Positions 24,756 through 34,600 of a stretch of 64,000 bases of DNA are shown piece by piece. Position 1 is the stretch's first letter. Each line of letters opens with the position of its first letter. This stretch comes from Paenibacillus woosongensis (lineage in GTDB: Bacteria > Bacillota > Bacilli > Paenibacillales > Paenibacillaceae), in contig NZ_WNZW01000005.1 of assembly GCF_009725165.1 (NCBI RefSeq), forward strand, positions 62,001-126,000. Reading direction: 5' to 3'. A program made the translations under genes and the position numbers. The notes under the pieces were generated by a model. That model saw only the letters and a list, made by a program, of their open reading frames with translations, was not told the origin of the DNA and ran no database searches.

Positions 24756-25502
24756 GTGATTATTACGTTCAATATGAGGGCTGGCCGGCTCGACCAGCTT
24801 GCATCGTCAGAATTATACCGGAGCATTATTGCCCAGAAGAGACAGACTCAGGTCGTTTATACGTACCGCTCGCCAGAGGCGCTGGATTTTGAACTGGCGA
24901 TGAGAGGAGCGATCGTACAGGCTGCTAGGGATTTTCACGCGGGAGGTGCCCAATTCGCAACCTTCAAAAATTCAAGAGCCAACGAGAGCTTTTGGACCCG
25001 CATGCCTAATGGAGGCCTTCGGCTTAGAGAGGAAGTGCTGCCATCGGACGCAATCAGAGATATCTTCAATAATGGCGGGAGGTATGCCATGGAGTGCGCG
25101 ACGGCTATGGTGGTCATCCTCTATAAAGGTGTGTTGGATACGATTGGCGATAAAGCCTTCAATCGTCATTTTAATCAGCTGGTGCTCTATGATTGGCAGT
25201 ATGACAGCGACCTTCAGTTGACCCGCACCCCGCAGGCTGCAGCCGGAGACGTCGTTTATTTCGAGAACCCGGATTTCAATCCGGAAACCCCGGAATGGCA
25301 GGGAGAGAACGCCATATTATTGGATGATCATCTGTACTTCGGCCATGGGCTGGGCATTAAATCGGCTGACGCCATCATCAATGCATTAAATGGGCGGAGA
25401 AAGTCTGGAAGCTCGACCTCTGCTTATCTGTCGGATTTGGTCGTTCATCCGGATTTTGAATATATCCGGCGGCTTCAAGAACGGGAAGAATCCCACTCTT
25501 AA
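24756..25502 (+). CDS. tgl: Spore coat protein-glutamine gamma-glutamyltransferase (transglutaminase)
   Basis: A 248-residue enzyme that cross-links spore coat proteins through Gln-Lys isopeptide bonds. The catalytic Cys is Cys114 in GGRYAMECATAMVV; other Tgl marks are FATFKNSRANESFWTR, AGDVVYFENPDF and HLYFGHGLGI, the last carrying a likely active-site His. The start is GTG with TAGGAGGTGG four to five bases upstream; an upstream in-frame ATG at 24678 lies before the promoter and was rejected. Monocistronic, with a sigma-K-like promoter. Confidence 0.95.
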   Translation: MIITFNMRAGRLDQLASSELYRSIIAQKRQTQVVYTYRSPEALDFELAMRGAIVQAARDFHAGGAQFATFKNSRANESFWTRMPNGGLRLREEVLPSDAIRDIFNNGGRYAMECATAMVVILYKGVLDTIGDKAFNRHFNQLVLYDWQYDSDLQLTRTPQAAAGDVVYFENPDFNPETPEWQGENAILLDDHLYFGHGLGIKSADAIINALNGRRKSGSSTSAYLSDLVVHPDFEYIRRLQEREESHS

Positions 25503-25636
25503 TCGACAGAATAAAACAATTATTAACAAAAATACAAATAAACTTCATAATATAAAATATTTTTCTAGACCTTAATAGAGGCATATGTTATACCGATAAT
25601 AAGTTAGGAAAAACTATTGTTGTAGGGGGAAAAACC

Positions 25637-25849
25637 GTGGAAAAAAGTGACAAATCATTTGTGGCTGCACTGCTGCTAGCATTCTTTCTGGGCTCTCTAG
25701 GAGTTCATCGTTTCTATGTAGGCAAGGTGGGAACGGGAATCGTCATGCTGCTTACTTTGGGCGGGCTCGGAATTTGGACATTAATCGACTTTATTCTTAT
25801 CGCTGTAGGCAGCTTCAAAGACAGCGACGGCAGAACGATCAAGGCCTAG
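25637..25849 (+). CDS. TM2-domain membrane protein
   Basis: A 70-residue protein made of one TM2 domain: KSFVAALLLAFFLGSLGVHRFYVGK, then a second membrane segment (GIVMLLTLGGLGIWTLIDFIL) and the polar DSDGRTI tail. The G-x-HRFY motif between the helices is the family signature. The start is GTG with TAGGGGGA upstream. Bacterial TM2 proteins are widespread but of unknown role. It stands alone. Confidence 0.9.
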   Translation: MEKSDKSFVAALLLAFFLGSLGVHRFYVGKVGTGIVMLLTLGGLGIWTLIDFILIAVGSFKDSDGRTIKA

Positions 25850-25940
25850 GTTCATACATAGGACAGTTCGGACAGTCTGTACGGGCTACATAGCGCTGGC
25901 TGCTTAATGCGGCGCTTTTATAGGACATACGTACAAGCAG

Positions 25941-25984
25941 AGCGACCGCGCTTTGGCATACAGGCCAGGGTGCGGTCGCTTTGG
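25941..25984 (+). terminator. Hairpin terminator after the TM2 gene
   Basis: AGCGACCGC pairs with GCGGTCGCT and inner TTGGC with GCCAG, followed by TTGGTTTG. The T-run is weak. Confidence 0.55.
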
Positions 25985-26144
25985 TTTGCGGTTCCAGCGG
26001 CATATTGGTTCAATTGTCCGCCAATTGTTTTTTTGGATTTGTTTTGCAGCGCTGGCAAGTGTACAATGTGGACGAAAGAAGGTTGGACTGGCCCATTGAC
26101 AGGCAATGCGGATCGGCGGCCAGTTACTTTAAGGAGGGATCAGG

Positions 26145-27038
26145 TTGAAGTATCGGAGACTAGGCAAAACGGAATTGAACGTATCCGTCATCGGCATCGG
26201 AACATGGCAGTTTGGCGGTGAGTGGGGAATGCAGTTCCATCAGGATGAGGTCGATGCGATCCTCGATAAAGGCCAGGAATGCGGCATCAATCTTATCGAT
26301 ACAGCAGAATGCTATGGCGACCATCTCTCGGAGTCGTTCATCGGCGATTATATCAGCCGGCGCAAGCGGGAGGACTGGGTCATTGCGACGAAGTTCGGCC
26401 ATCACTTCCATGAGCGGTTTACCCGAACCGATGTATTTGACGCCGAGGATGTGCTGAAGCAGTTGGATGCTTCGCTAAAAGCGCTGAAAACGGATTATAT
26501 CGATTTATACCAGTTCCACTCGGGGCCGGATGCTGTATTCGATAACGATCAACTGTGGACGATGCTGGACAAGCAGGTTCAAGCGGGCAAAATACGTCAC
26601 CTGGGTACCTCGATCGGGAGCAATGACAATTTGCACCAGACCGATGCGTCAAGCCAGGTGAATTCCAAGGTAATTCAGGTTGTGTATAACCGTCTGGACC
26701 GAGTGCCGGAGAAGCGCGTCTTCCCATCCTGTGAACGTCAGGATCTCGGGGTGCTAGCCCGCGTTCCGCTGGCCAGCGGCTTCTTGAGCGGCAAATATAA
26801 GCCTGGCGCCCAATTCGATGCAACAGATGTGCGGCATCGTAAGGATGCAGAGGACGTTCGCCGCAAGCTGGAGGAGGTTGAGCGGATTCAACGGGAGGAA
26901 GTTCCGGCCGGTGTAGACATGGCGCAATGGGCATTGGCCTGGTGCCTCAAGAACCCGGTCGTAAGCTCGGTCATTCCCGGCTGCAAAAACCCCGGACAAG
27001 TGGCATCCAATGCGGGTGCAGCCGATTTGGTAGAATAA
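26145..27038 (+). CDS. Aldo/keto reductase
   Basis: A 297-residue NADPH-type oxidoreductase with a TIM-barrel fold. The active-site tetrad is visible: Asp and Tyr in NLIDTAECYGDHLSE, Lys in WVIATKFGHHF, and His in LYQFHSGPD. The start region RRLGKTELNVSVIGIGTWQFGG is typical of the YhdN/AKR11 branch. The start is TTG with AAGGAGGG six to seven bases upstream. The physiological carbonyl substrate cannot be told. Monocistronic, with a strong terminator. Confidence 0.92.
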   Translation: MKYRRLGKTELNVSVIGIGTWQFGGEWGMQFHQDEVDAILDKGQECGINLIDTAECYGDHLSESFIGDYISRRKREDWVIATKFGHHFHERFTRTDVFDAEDVLKQLDASLKALKTDYIDLYQFHSGPDAVFDNDQLWTMLDKQVQAGKIRHLGTSIGSNDNLHQTDASSQVNSKVIQVVYNRLDRVPEKRVFPSCERQDLGVLARVPLASGFLSGKYKPGAQFDATDVRHRKDAEDVRRKLEEVERIQREEVPAGVDMAQWALAWCLKNPVVSSVIPGCKNPGQVASNAGAADLVE

Positions 27039-27060
27039 CGATATATACTATAAATACTAT

Positions 27061-27098
27061 AAGCCCCGCCAGCCATTGTGCTGGCGGGGCTTATTTAT
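27061..27098. terminator. Bidirectional terminator
   Basis: AAGCCCCGCCAGC pairs perfectly with GCTGGCGGGGCTT around CATTGT, then TATTTATT. It serves the aldo/keto reductase and probably also the converging fabF gene. Confidence 0.9.
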
Positions 27099-27133
27099 TG
27101 CCAAACGATCGATCATCGATATTGGGCTGCAGG

Positions 27134-28372
27134 CTATTGCTCATAGCCTTTCAAGACGATGACCGCGTTATGGCCGCCAAATCCGAAGGAATTGGATATT
27201 CCAATGCGCAGCTTGGCCTGCCGCGCCGCGTGAGGCACATAGTCCAGATCGCAAACCGGATCGGGGTCGTCCAGATTGATCGTAGGCGGAATGATGCCCT
27301 GCTCCAGCGATTTGACGAGGGCCACGGCTTCGACGGCGCTAGCCGCACCAAGCATATGGCCGGTCATCGATTTATTGGCCGTTACTGGAATACGGCCGGC
27401 ATGCTCCCCGAACAGCTTCTTGATAGCCTTCGTCTCCGACCAGTCGCCAACCTCGGTGCTCGTAGCATGGGCGCTAATTACATCCACATCCTGAGGCGCG
27501 ATATCCGCTTCCTTGAGCGCAAGCTTCATCGCCCGATAAGCGCCGACGCCCTCCGGGTGGGTTGCGACAATATGGTATGCGTCCGAGGTCGCACCGTAGC
27601 CGATCACCTCGGCATAGATGCGGGCCTTTCTCCGCTTGGCATGGGTGAGCGACTCCAGGATGAGGATGCCGGCGCCTTCCGCCATAACGAAGCCGTCCCG
27701 GTCTTTATCAAATGGCCTGCTTGCCTTGGCAGGCTCGTCATTGCGCGTCGAGAGCGCGGTGGCGTTGCCGAAGCTGGCGACGGAAATGTCCGTGATCGCC
27801 GCCTCCGTCCCTCCAGCAATGACGAGGTCGGCACCGCCGGAGGCGATGAGGCGATACGCTTCCCCGATCGACGTATTCCCGATCGAGCAGGCGGTGACCG
27901 GCGACAGCGTAGGCCCGGCAGCTCCGTATTTAATGCTGATCATCGCCGCGGCCATATTCGAGATCATCATCGGAACAAGCACCGGGCTAATCCGCTCGGG
28001 CCCCCGTTCCTGCAGCAGCCTGCTCTGTTCGAGCAGGGTGTCGATCCCTCCTGTGCCGGAGCCGACATATACTCCCATGCGCTCCCTGTCGATTTGCTCC
28101 AAATCGAGTCCGGCATCGGCCATGGCCTGATCGGCGGCTGCCAGCGCGAATTGGCAGAATCGGTCCATCCGCCGCGCTTCCTTGCGGCCAAGCAACGCTT
28201 CGGCATCGAAGTCTCGCACCAGCCCGGCGATTTTCGCCTTATGCCTGGACGTATCAAAAGTATCAATATGAGAAATGCCTGATTCCCCATGAATCAGGCG
28301 ATTCCAGAACAACTCCACCTGATTGCCGAGCGGCGAAATGACGCCCAGTCCCGTTATTGCAACTCTTTCCAT
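27134..28372 (-). CDS. fabF: 3-oxoacyl-ACP synthase II (KAS II)
   Basis: A 412-residue condensing enzyme that elongates acyl-ACP with malonyl-ACP in fatty acid synthesis. The Cys-His-His triad is present: Cys162 in SPVTACSIGNTSIGEA, His302 in SAHATSTEVGD, His339 in NKSMTGHMLGAA, with Lys334. Small departures are NTSIG after the Cys and HATST in place of the usual HGTST. AAAGGAGG precedes the ATG. The gene is alone, without fabH or acpP beside it, and faces a MmyB-like regulator, so it may be a second, separately controlled KAS II. Confidence 0.93.
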   Translation of the reverse strand: MERVAITGLGVISPLGNQVELFWNRLIHGESGISHIDTFDTSRHKAKIAGLVRDFDAEALLGRKEARRMDRFCQFALAAADQAMADAGLDLEQIDRERMGVYVGSGTGGIDTLLEQSRLLQERGPERISPVLVPMMISNMAAAMISIKYGAAGPTLSPVTACSIGNTSIGEAYRLIASGGADLVIAGGTEAAITDISVASFGNATALSTRNDEPAKASRPFDKDRDGFVMAEGAGILILESLTHAKRRKARIYAEVIGYGATSDAYHIVATHPEGVGAYRAMKLALKEADIAPQDVDVISAHATSTEVGDWSETKAIKKLFGEHAGRIPVTANKSMTGHMLGAASAVEAVALVKSLEQGIIPPTINLDDPDPVCDLDYVPHAARQAKLRIGISNSFGFGGHNAVIVLKGYEQ

Positions 28373-28426
28373 GTGAACCTCCTTTAGAGCTGTTATGGGA
28401 GCTATTGTGTCACATGTATTATCCTA

Positions 28427-28457
28427 TTACAAGTTGTTGATTATTATAGTATAATCA
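28427..28457 (+). promoter_or_regulatory. Promoter of the MmyB-like regulator with an overlapping dyad
   Basis: TTACAA (28427-28432), 17 bases, TATAAT (28450-28455) is a near-ideal vegetative promoter. An inverted repeat with seven-base arms, TGATTAT...ATAATCA (28438-28457), covers the -10. This suggests autoregulation and joint control of the divergent fabF. Confidence 0.65.
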
Positions 28458-28493
28458 GTACCACTTTAAGTGTTTGGCTAGGAGGAGCAGGGG

Positions 28494-29348
28494 ATGAAGC
28501 AGGAGACAAGATTGCAGGAGCTGTCCGCATTCTTGAAGACGCACCGGGCCAAGATCGTTCCCCAAATGGTTGGGCTGCCAGCGGGGGGGCGGCGCAGAAC
28601 ACCTGGATTGCGCAGGGAGGAGGTCGCTCAGCTTGCGGGCGTGAGTACGACCTGGTACACCTGGCTGGAGCAGGGGAGGGACATCAAAGTTTCCGCTTCC
28701 GTGCTGGATAACATTGCAGCGGCACTGCAGTTGACCCGGGATGAACGCAGTTACTTGTATGCCCTTGCTATGGATACCGGTGTAGGGCAGGTTCTGGCAG
28801 GCCAGCTGCCGCAAGAGGGGCAGCCGGAAATAAGTCCCTCTTTGCAGAAAATTTTGCATGAGCTAAAATACTGTCCTACAATAATTTCTGACCGAAAATG
28901 CCAGATCGTCGGCTGGAATGAGGCGGCCTCGCATGTGTTCCTTGACTTTGAACAGATACCGGTGGAGCAAAGGAACATGATCTCCCTGCTGTTCACAAGG
29001 CAGGAATTCCGCAGGCTGGCCGGCAATTGGGAGCAGTTTGTGCGGGGATTCCTGGCGATTTTTCGCGCCTACTATGGCCAGTACGTGGAGGATCAATGGT
29101 ATGAACGCTTCCTGAGCGAGATGAAGGCGGCTCACCCGGACTTTAATCAGTTGTGGGAGCAAAGCGAGGTCAGCTCAGCCCCAGAGGTTATTCTGGAGTT
29201 CAGGCATGCAAAAGGGGGCAAAATGCATTTTCAGCTTACATCGCTGCAGGTGCATGGAAACGTGGATTTGCGCTGCAGTATTTACACGCCTGCTCCGGAA
29301 ACTTCTACGGAGTACAAGCTGCGCCAGTTGATGGAGAAGCAGGAATGA
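28494..29348 (+). CDS. XRE regulator with MmyB-like ligand-binding domain
   Basis: A 284-residue regulator. Residues about 1-85 hold the helix-turn-helix typical of this family: RRTPGLRREEVAQLAGVSTT, then WYTWLEQGRDIKVS. Residues 105-280 form the PAS-like MmyB ligand-binding domain: YCPTIISDRKCQIVGWNEAA, the central FRAYYGQYVEDQWYERFLSE, and FRHAKGGKMHFQLTSLQV. A MmyB-type domain from Chloroflexus was crystallised with a bound fatty acid, as I recall. Divergence from fabF therefore suggests a fatty-acid-responsive switch, which is inference. GGAGGAGCAGGGG precedes the ATG. Confidence 0.9.
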   Translation: MKQETRLQELSAFLKTHRAKIVPQMVGLPAGGRRRTPGLRREEVAQLAGVSTTWYTWLEQGRDIKVSASVLDNIAAALQLTRDERSYLYALAMDTGVGQVLAGQLPQEGQPEISPSLQKILHELKYCPTIISDRKCQIVGWNEAASHVFLDFEQIPVEQRNMISLLFTRQEFRRLAGNWEQFVRGFLAIFRAYYGQYVEDQWYERFLSEMKAAHPDFNQLWEQSEVSSAPEVILEFRHAKGGKMHFQLTSLQVHGNVDLRCSIYTPAPETSTEYKLRQLMEKQE

Positions 29349-29474
29349 ACGACTGCCTCTAGTGGCCATAAATTACCAGATCCCTTTGATGGATGTTATA
29401 ATGTTCAATGCACTGTTTAGATAAGTATAGGCAAGTAGTTTTACTAGATATACCGGTAAAGGAAAGGATAGAAT

Positions 29475-31388
29475 ATGGATCGAATCAACGCATGGTACAA
29501 ATCGAAGCTGGTCGTGACCGGGACGCTGCTCGTTCTCAAGCTGCTGCTGCTGCGGACGTTCTTTTTCGGCAATATCGCCTGGGCCGGCCTGCCTGGGGAA
29601 TTGTTGTCCGTACTAGGGTTGTTATGCCTTGTAGAATTGGTGACGCCAGCTAAAAGTAAAGGAGTTGTATTTTGGAGCCTTAATGCGGTATTTTCCTTCC
29701 TGTTCTTCTCATCGGCTCTCTATTTCGCCCATTTCGGAACGGTGCCGACGTACGCCGTCTTAAGCGGGTTGAACCAGGTTCCCCAAGTGCGGGCCAGCGT
29801 TGGCGCGCTGCTGCGGCCAGAACAGTTTCTGTTCTTTGCGGACTTTGTGCTTGCCGCAGGCTGGCAAATCGTCCGAACGGTCAATCGCCGCCGAAGAGGC
29901 GTGGTGCACACGTTCTTCACCGATCAGCAGAAGAGCCGGAAATGGGCATGGAATTCAGCCGTGGCCGGGCTGCTGCTAATCAGCGCAGTCTCTTCCGTAT
30001 ACTATGTGCTTGAGGGCAAGCAGATCGACAATGAGATCGTCCGGGCGGAGAAGATTGGACTTCTGAACTATCAGGTTGTCGCCGCGGTCAACGATCGGAC
30101 AGAGGACCGGATGATCGCAGAGGGGAACATCGAACAGACGCGGGCCAATATCGCCAAGCTGCAGAGCAGCTACCCTTACCGAACCAAAGCAGATGCCGCT
30201 GCAGCTCCAGATTATTTTGGGATCGCTCAAGGGATGAACCTGATCGTGATCCAGATGGAATCTTTTCAAAACTTCCCGATCCACTTAAAGCTGGATAACG
30301 GGGCTGAGATTACGCCGGTATTAAATAAACTGGCCGAAGAGGGCATTTATTTTCCGCATGTATATCAGCAGATCGGACAGGGCAATACGTCGGATGCCGA
30401 ATTTATGTTCAATACCTCCATCTATCCGACCGCAGCGGTGGCGATGTCTACCGGCTATGGCAACCGCGAGCTGCCGAGCCTGCCCAGACTGCTGCAGGAA
30501 CGGGGGTATTCGGCCAATACGTTCCATATCAACAAGGTCACGTTCTGGGATCGAAACAAGCTGTACCCAGCGCTTCATTTTAACCAATATTACGACAAGT
30601 CTGCCTTCAATAACGATCACTTTAACGACTACGGGGCGTCGGATGAGGAAATGTACCGGGTCGGCGTGGAGAAGCTGGCAGATCTACATGCGCGGAATAA
30701 GCCGTTCTACGCCCAGTTCGTAACGACCTCGAGCCATTCGCCATTTATCGTGCCGGAATCGTTCCAGCAAATCGAGCTGCCGGACAAGCTTAAGGGGACG
30801 AATTTGGGGAACTATATCAATGCCATTCATTATACAGATTACGCCATAGGCCAACTGATGGAGCAGTTGAAGGAAGCTGATTTATGGGACAGCACGATGC
30901 TCGTGTTCTACGGCGACCATTTCGGCCTTCAGCCTCATGAGACGAGCAAGGAGGAGATCACGGCAAACCTGGGCATTCCTTATGATGATACGGTCAGCCG
31001 GTTCAACATTCCTCTGATCATCCATGTGCCCGGCAAGGAGCTCGGCATTGTGGCGGAGCGGGCGGGTGGGCAGGTCGACATGCTGCCGACCGTTGCCAAT
31101 TTGCTGGGGGTCTCCCTGGATGAGGAAGGTTTTACCGCTTTGGGCCAGGATTTGCTGAACATTGACCGCAACGTGTTTGGCGTACGTTACTATTTGCCGA
31201 CGGGCTCTTTTTTCAATGATGAAATTATGTTTACTCCCGGACAAGGCTTTGAGGACGGACAAGCCGTATCGATCAAAACGCTGGAGCCTGTTGCGGACTT
31301 CGCCCGGTATCGCCAGGATTATGAGTACGTGATCTCGCTTATGAAGCTGTCGGACGAATATGTGAAGCTGCTGCCAAAACGCCGTTGA
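29475..31388 (+). CDS. Lipoteichoic acid synthase family protein (LtaS-like)
   Basis: A 637-residue membrane enzyme that polymerises glycerol phosphate from phosphatidylglycerol outside the cell. Five membrane segments occupy about residues 10-190. The sulfatase-like domain follows, with the metal-binding Glu in LIVIQMESFQNFP, the nucleophilic Thr in GQGNTSDAEFMFN, TTSSHSPF, and the Asp-His pair in VFYGDHFGLQ. The ATG is preceded by AAAGGAAAGGAT. The sequence cannot tell a main LtaS from an accessory YfnI/YqgS-type or primase-type enzyme. Monocistronic. Confidence 0.92.
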   Translation: MDRINAWYKSKLVVTGTLLVLKLLLLRTFFFGNIAWAGLPGELLSVLGLLCLVELVTPAKSKGVVFWSLNAVFSFLFFSSALYFAHFGTVPTYAVLSGLNQVPQVRASVGALLRPEQFLFFADFVLAAGWQIVRTVNRRRRGVVHTFFTDQQKSRKWAWNSAVAGLLLISAVSSVYYVLEGKQIDNEIVRAEKIGLLNYQVVAAVNDRTEDRMIAEGNIEQTRANIAKLQSSYPYRTKADAAAAPDYFGIAQGMNLIVIQMESFQNFPIHLKLDNGAEITPVLNKLAEEGIYFPHVYQQIGQGNTSDAEFMFNTSIYPTAAVAMSTGYGNRELPSLPRLLQERGYSANTFHINKVTFWDRNKLYPALHFNQYYDKSAFNNDHFNDYGASDEEMYRVGVEKLADLHARNKPFYAQFVTTSSHSPFIVPESFQQIELPDKLKGTNLGNYINAIHYTDYAIGQLMEQLKEADLWDSTMLVFYGDHFGLQPHETSKEEITANLGIPYDDTVSRFNIPLIIHVPGKELGIVAERAGGQVDMLPTVANLLGVSLDEEGFTALGQDLLNIDRNVFGVRYYLPTGSFFNDEIMFTPGQGFEDGQAVSIKTLEPVADFARYRQDYEYVISLMKLSDEYVKLLPKRR

Positions 31389-31420
31389 TGATATCTTTAT
31401 TTCCGCTTTATTTGAAAAAT

Positions 31421-31466
31421 GCCTTTCGGGACTGGCGCCCCGGAAGGTGTTTTTTAATTTTTTTAG
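31421..31466 (+). terminator. Terminator after the LTA synthase gene
   Basis: CCTTTCGGG pairs with CCCCGGAAGG around ACTGGCG, followed by two T-runs (TTTTTT, AA, TTTTTTT). Confidence 0.85.
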
Positions 31467-31641
31467 GCTGCAGGCGCCTATTTAGGCAGAAGGCAAATAC
31501 CTTGTCCCGACAGGCGAATTATGCATTTATAAGAAAAAATTAGAGTTCCTAAGAAACTTTTGCTCGTCCAGACACGTCAAATAGTCAAGGCGATGCCAAC
31601 ATGGGTAAGAAATATATACCAAGACATAGGAGGTTAAGCAT

Positions 31642-34600
31642 GTGAGGAAAATTTGGGCTACTATACTATCAGCACTCTTAATTTTTCCATTAGTATTACA
31701 AACACCAGCTCAAGCAGCACAAGCCATCAGCATTTATATTAACGGGGTCAAACTGCCGACGGATCAAGCGCCGGTTCTGGTTGGAAGCCGGGCCATGCTG
31801 CCCCTGCGCGCTATTTTTGAGGCGCTGGATGCAGAGGTAGACTGGAATAATAAGACGAAGACCGTGTCCGCCTGGAAAGATGGCACGACCGTCGTACTAA
31901 AGATTAATGCCAGAACAGCCACGGTCAACAACCAAACGTTGAGCCTTGACGTACCTGCGCAGATTCTCCAGGGAAGAACGCTGGTTCCGGTCCGCTTCGT
32001 CAGCGAAGCTCTAGGCGAGGATGTCGTGTGGGATGCATCCAGTAAGACCGTGTATATTACAACGAACAGCAATCCGGTGTCAGCCGATCCTGTCACATAC
32101 GTATCGGCCAAAGATATCGCCGACAACGGGGATGGCCGGGATATGCAGATCAGCTTCTCGCGGGCTTCGAATCAGTCCTCCATCGACCACTACCGGGTAA
32201 TGGTCGTTAAGGCGAACAAAACGTCCGGATTTAATCTGGCCTCTGCCCTGAAGGTACCTTCTGCCAACTATACAAGCGTAGCAGTCGGAAGCATCGATCC
32301 GACAATTACATTGACGTCGCAATCCCGTGACGTTGAAGGGGATTTGATCAAGGCAGGCCAATCCTACGCAGTGTACGTAGTTTCGGTCGGCAAGGGTAAC
32401 TTGGCTAGCGCCCTGTCCTACCCATCGTCCTCTATAACGCTGGGCACCAAAAATTCGGTGGCGGCGGTGTCGAATTTAAGGGTCACCGATGTTAGCGACT
32501 ATGGAGACGGACGAGATCTGTATGTAACCTTTACGAGACCTTCCAAGGATAGCGATATTTCCAGCTACCGTATCTTTGTCGTGAAGACGAAGGATGCAAG
32601 CAAGTTCGATCTTGCCACGGCGAACGGGCTGTCCAGCCAATATTACACCGTTGTCAACAAAACATCGAACAGCACGTTGTCTACAGCATTAAGCTCAAGC
32701 GTAAGAGATTCTGCCGGGGACTATATCAGGAACGGTGTGCCTTATACCGTATTCGTACAGTCGATCAGCAGCAATACGGGCAGCGCAGCACATAAGCTGT
32801 CTTCCGCATCGTCTTCGATCACGCTGAGCACGGGATCGGTAGCGGCACCAGTGATTACGCAGGTGCTTGATGAAAGCGATTATGGGGATGGCCGCGACCT
32901 GCGCATCAGCTTCACGAAGCTGGCGGATGAATCCAAAATTAGCGGCTACCGCGTGTTCGTCGTGAAAGCCAGCGATTACGGTTCTTTTAATCTGACGAAG
33001 GCCAACAATGTGTCCAGCTCGAATTATACCGAATGGAACAAAGACGGCTATAACTTTAATCGTAACTTGCCTTCAGGGGCAAGGGACGTAGACGGTGCGA
33101 CCATCCGCAACGGGGTCAGCTACCGGGTGTTCGTGATGGCGGTAGGCAGCGGCGCTTATGCAGGCAACAATGCGCTGTCCAGCCCGTCCTATGCTATTAC
33201 GCTGCTTAACAATTACAGTGTAGGCAAGGTTTCGAATCTGAACGTCAGCGATGTCAGCGACTACAATGACGGCCGCGACCTGCTGGTATCGTTCAACCGT
33301 GCTTCGGATGAATCCAATCTGAGCCATTACCGCGTCCTTGTTGTCAAGGCTTCTAATGCGGGCAAGTTCGATCTGGCGAAAGCGAACGCCGTGTCCAGAG
33401 AGAACTATACGCAAATTAACAAAGGCGGCAACAGCTATGTAACGCAGGCTCTGTCCTCTGGCGCAAGAGATGTTGACGGTGCGGCCATCCGCAACGGGGT
33501 CAGCTACCGGGTGTTCGTGCTGTCGGTAGGCAGCGGCAGCTATGCGGGCAACAACGCGCTGACTGGGCCATCCTCCGCGATTACGCTGAGCAACAACTAT
33601 AATATTGGCGCCATAAGCGGCCTGGATGTACAAGACGTGAATGACAATAACGATGGCCGGGATCTGCAGGTATCGTTCACCCGCGCTTCCGATGAATCGA
33701 ATATTAGCCATTACCGCGTCTATGTGGTCAAAGCCGCGAATGCAGGCAGCTTTAATGCTTCTAAAGCGCTCGGGGTTTCCGCAGCAAACTATACCCGCGT
33801 CGACAAAGCCGGATCCTACTTGAGCTTTACGCTTCCTTATAACGCGCGGGATGTGGACGGAGCGGCCATTCGCAACGGCGTAAGCTATCGCGTGTTCGTG
33901 CTCTCAGTAGGCTATGACGGCTCCGCAAGCTCAAGCGCATTGTCTGCTGCTTCCGCGGCAATTACGCTTAGCGGCAACAGTGCGGTAACACCGGTCGGGA
34001 ACTTGTCTACGACGGTCAATGGGAATCATGGCGACGGACGGGACATTGTCGTCAACTTCACAAGATCAACCGCAGAGAACAATATCGCCGAGCATCGCAT
34101 CCTGGTTGTGCCGGCAAGCCAATATTTCGGCAAGGAAGAGGCTAACGCAGTGAGATCGCCTAACTATACCGTGGTCTCGGCAGGCAGAGATGTCTCCCAG
34201 GCTTTGACGGCTTCCACGCGCGACGTGAACGGCAACGGGCTGAAGACGGGCGAAGCCTACCGGGTATACGTTCTGTCCGTATCCAAGAGCAGTACGGCTT
34301 CCTTGAACGCTCTGGCCGGTCCATCCGGTGAAATCCGCCTGGCGGCCGTTGATCCTGCTGCTCCTTCGGCAACGGGGGTCAGCGTTTCGGCGGACGGCAA
34401 TTCCGCAAGCCTTATCGTCAGCTTCACCAAGCCTGCGAACGAGAACGGCATTTCCTCGTATGCGGTCCTGCTTGTTCCGGCAGGCGAGGCCATGAACGAG
34501 TCTCGGGCGAGCGGATTGGAGTCGAGCTTGTATAGAACCGTCGGCAAAGGCGGAACGCCGATTGTGACATTTACGGAGGCCGATGTGGACGCCTCCGGCA

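Noticed and set aside
26419-26934. Minus-strand open frame of 171 codons opposite the aldo/keto reductase gene
   Set aside because: Pro/Arg/His-rich low-information translation, and it lies within a well-supported gene on the other strand.
26927-28282. Plus-strand open frame of 451 codons opposite fabF
   Set aside because: It crosses the end of the aldo/keto reductase gene and its strong terminator, then mirrors fabF; the translation has no recognisable domain, so it is an antisense shadow.
33073-33711. Minus-strand open frame inside the repeat protein gene, itself repetitive
   Set aside because: Its repeats simply mirror the coding repeats of the plus strand.
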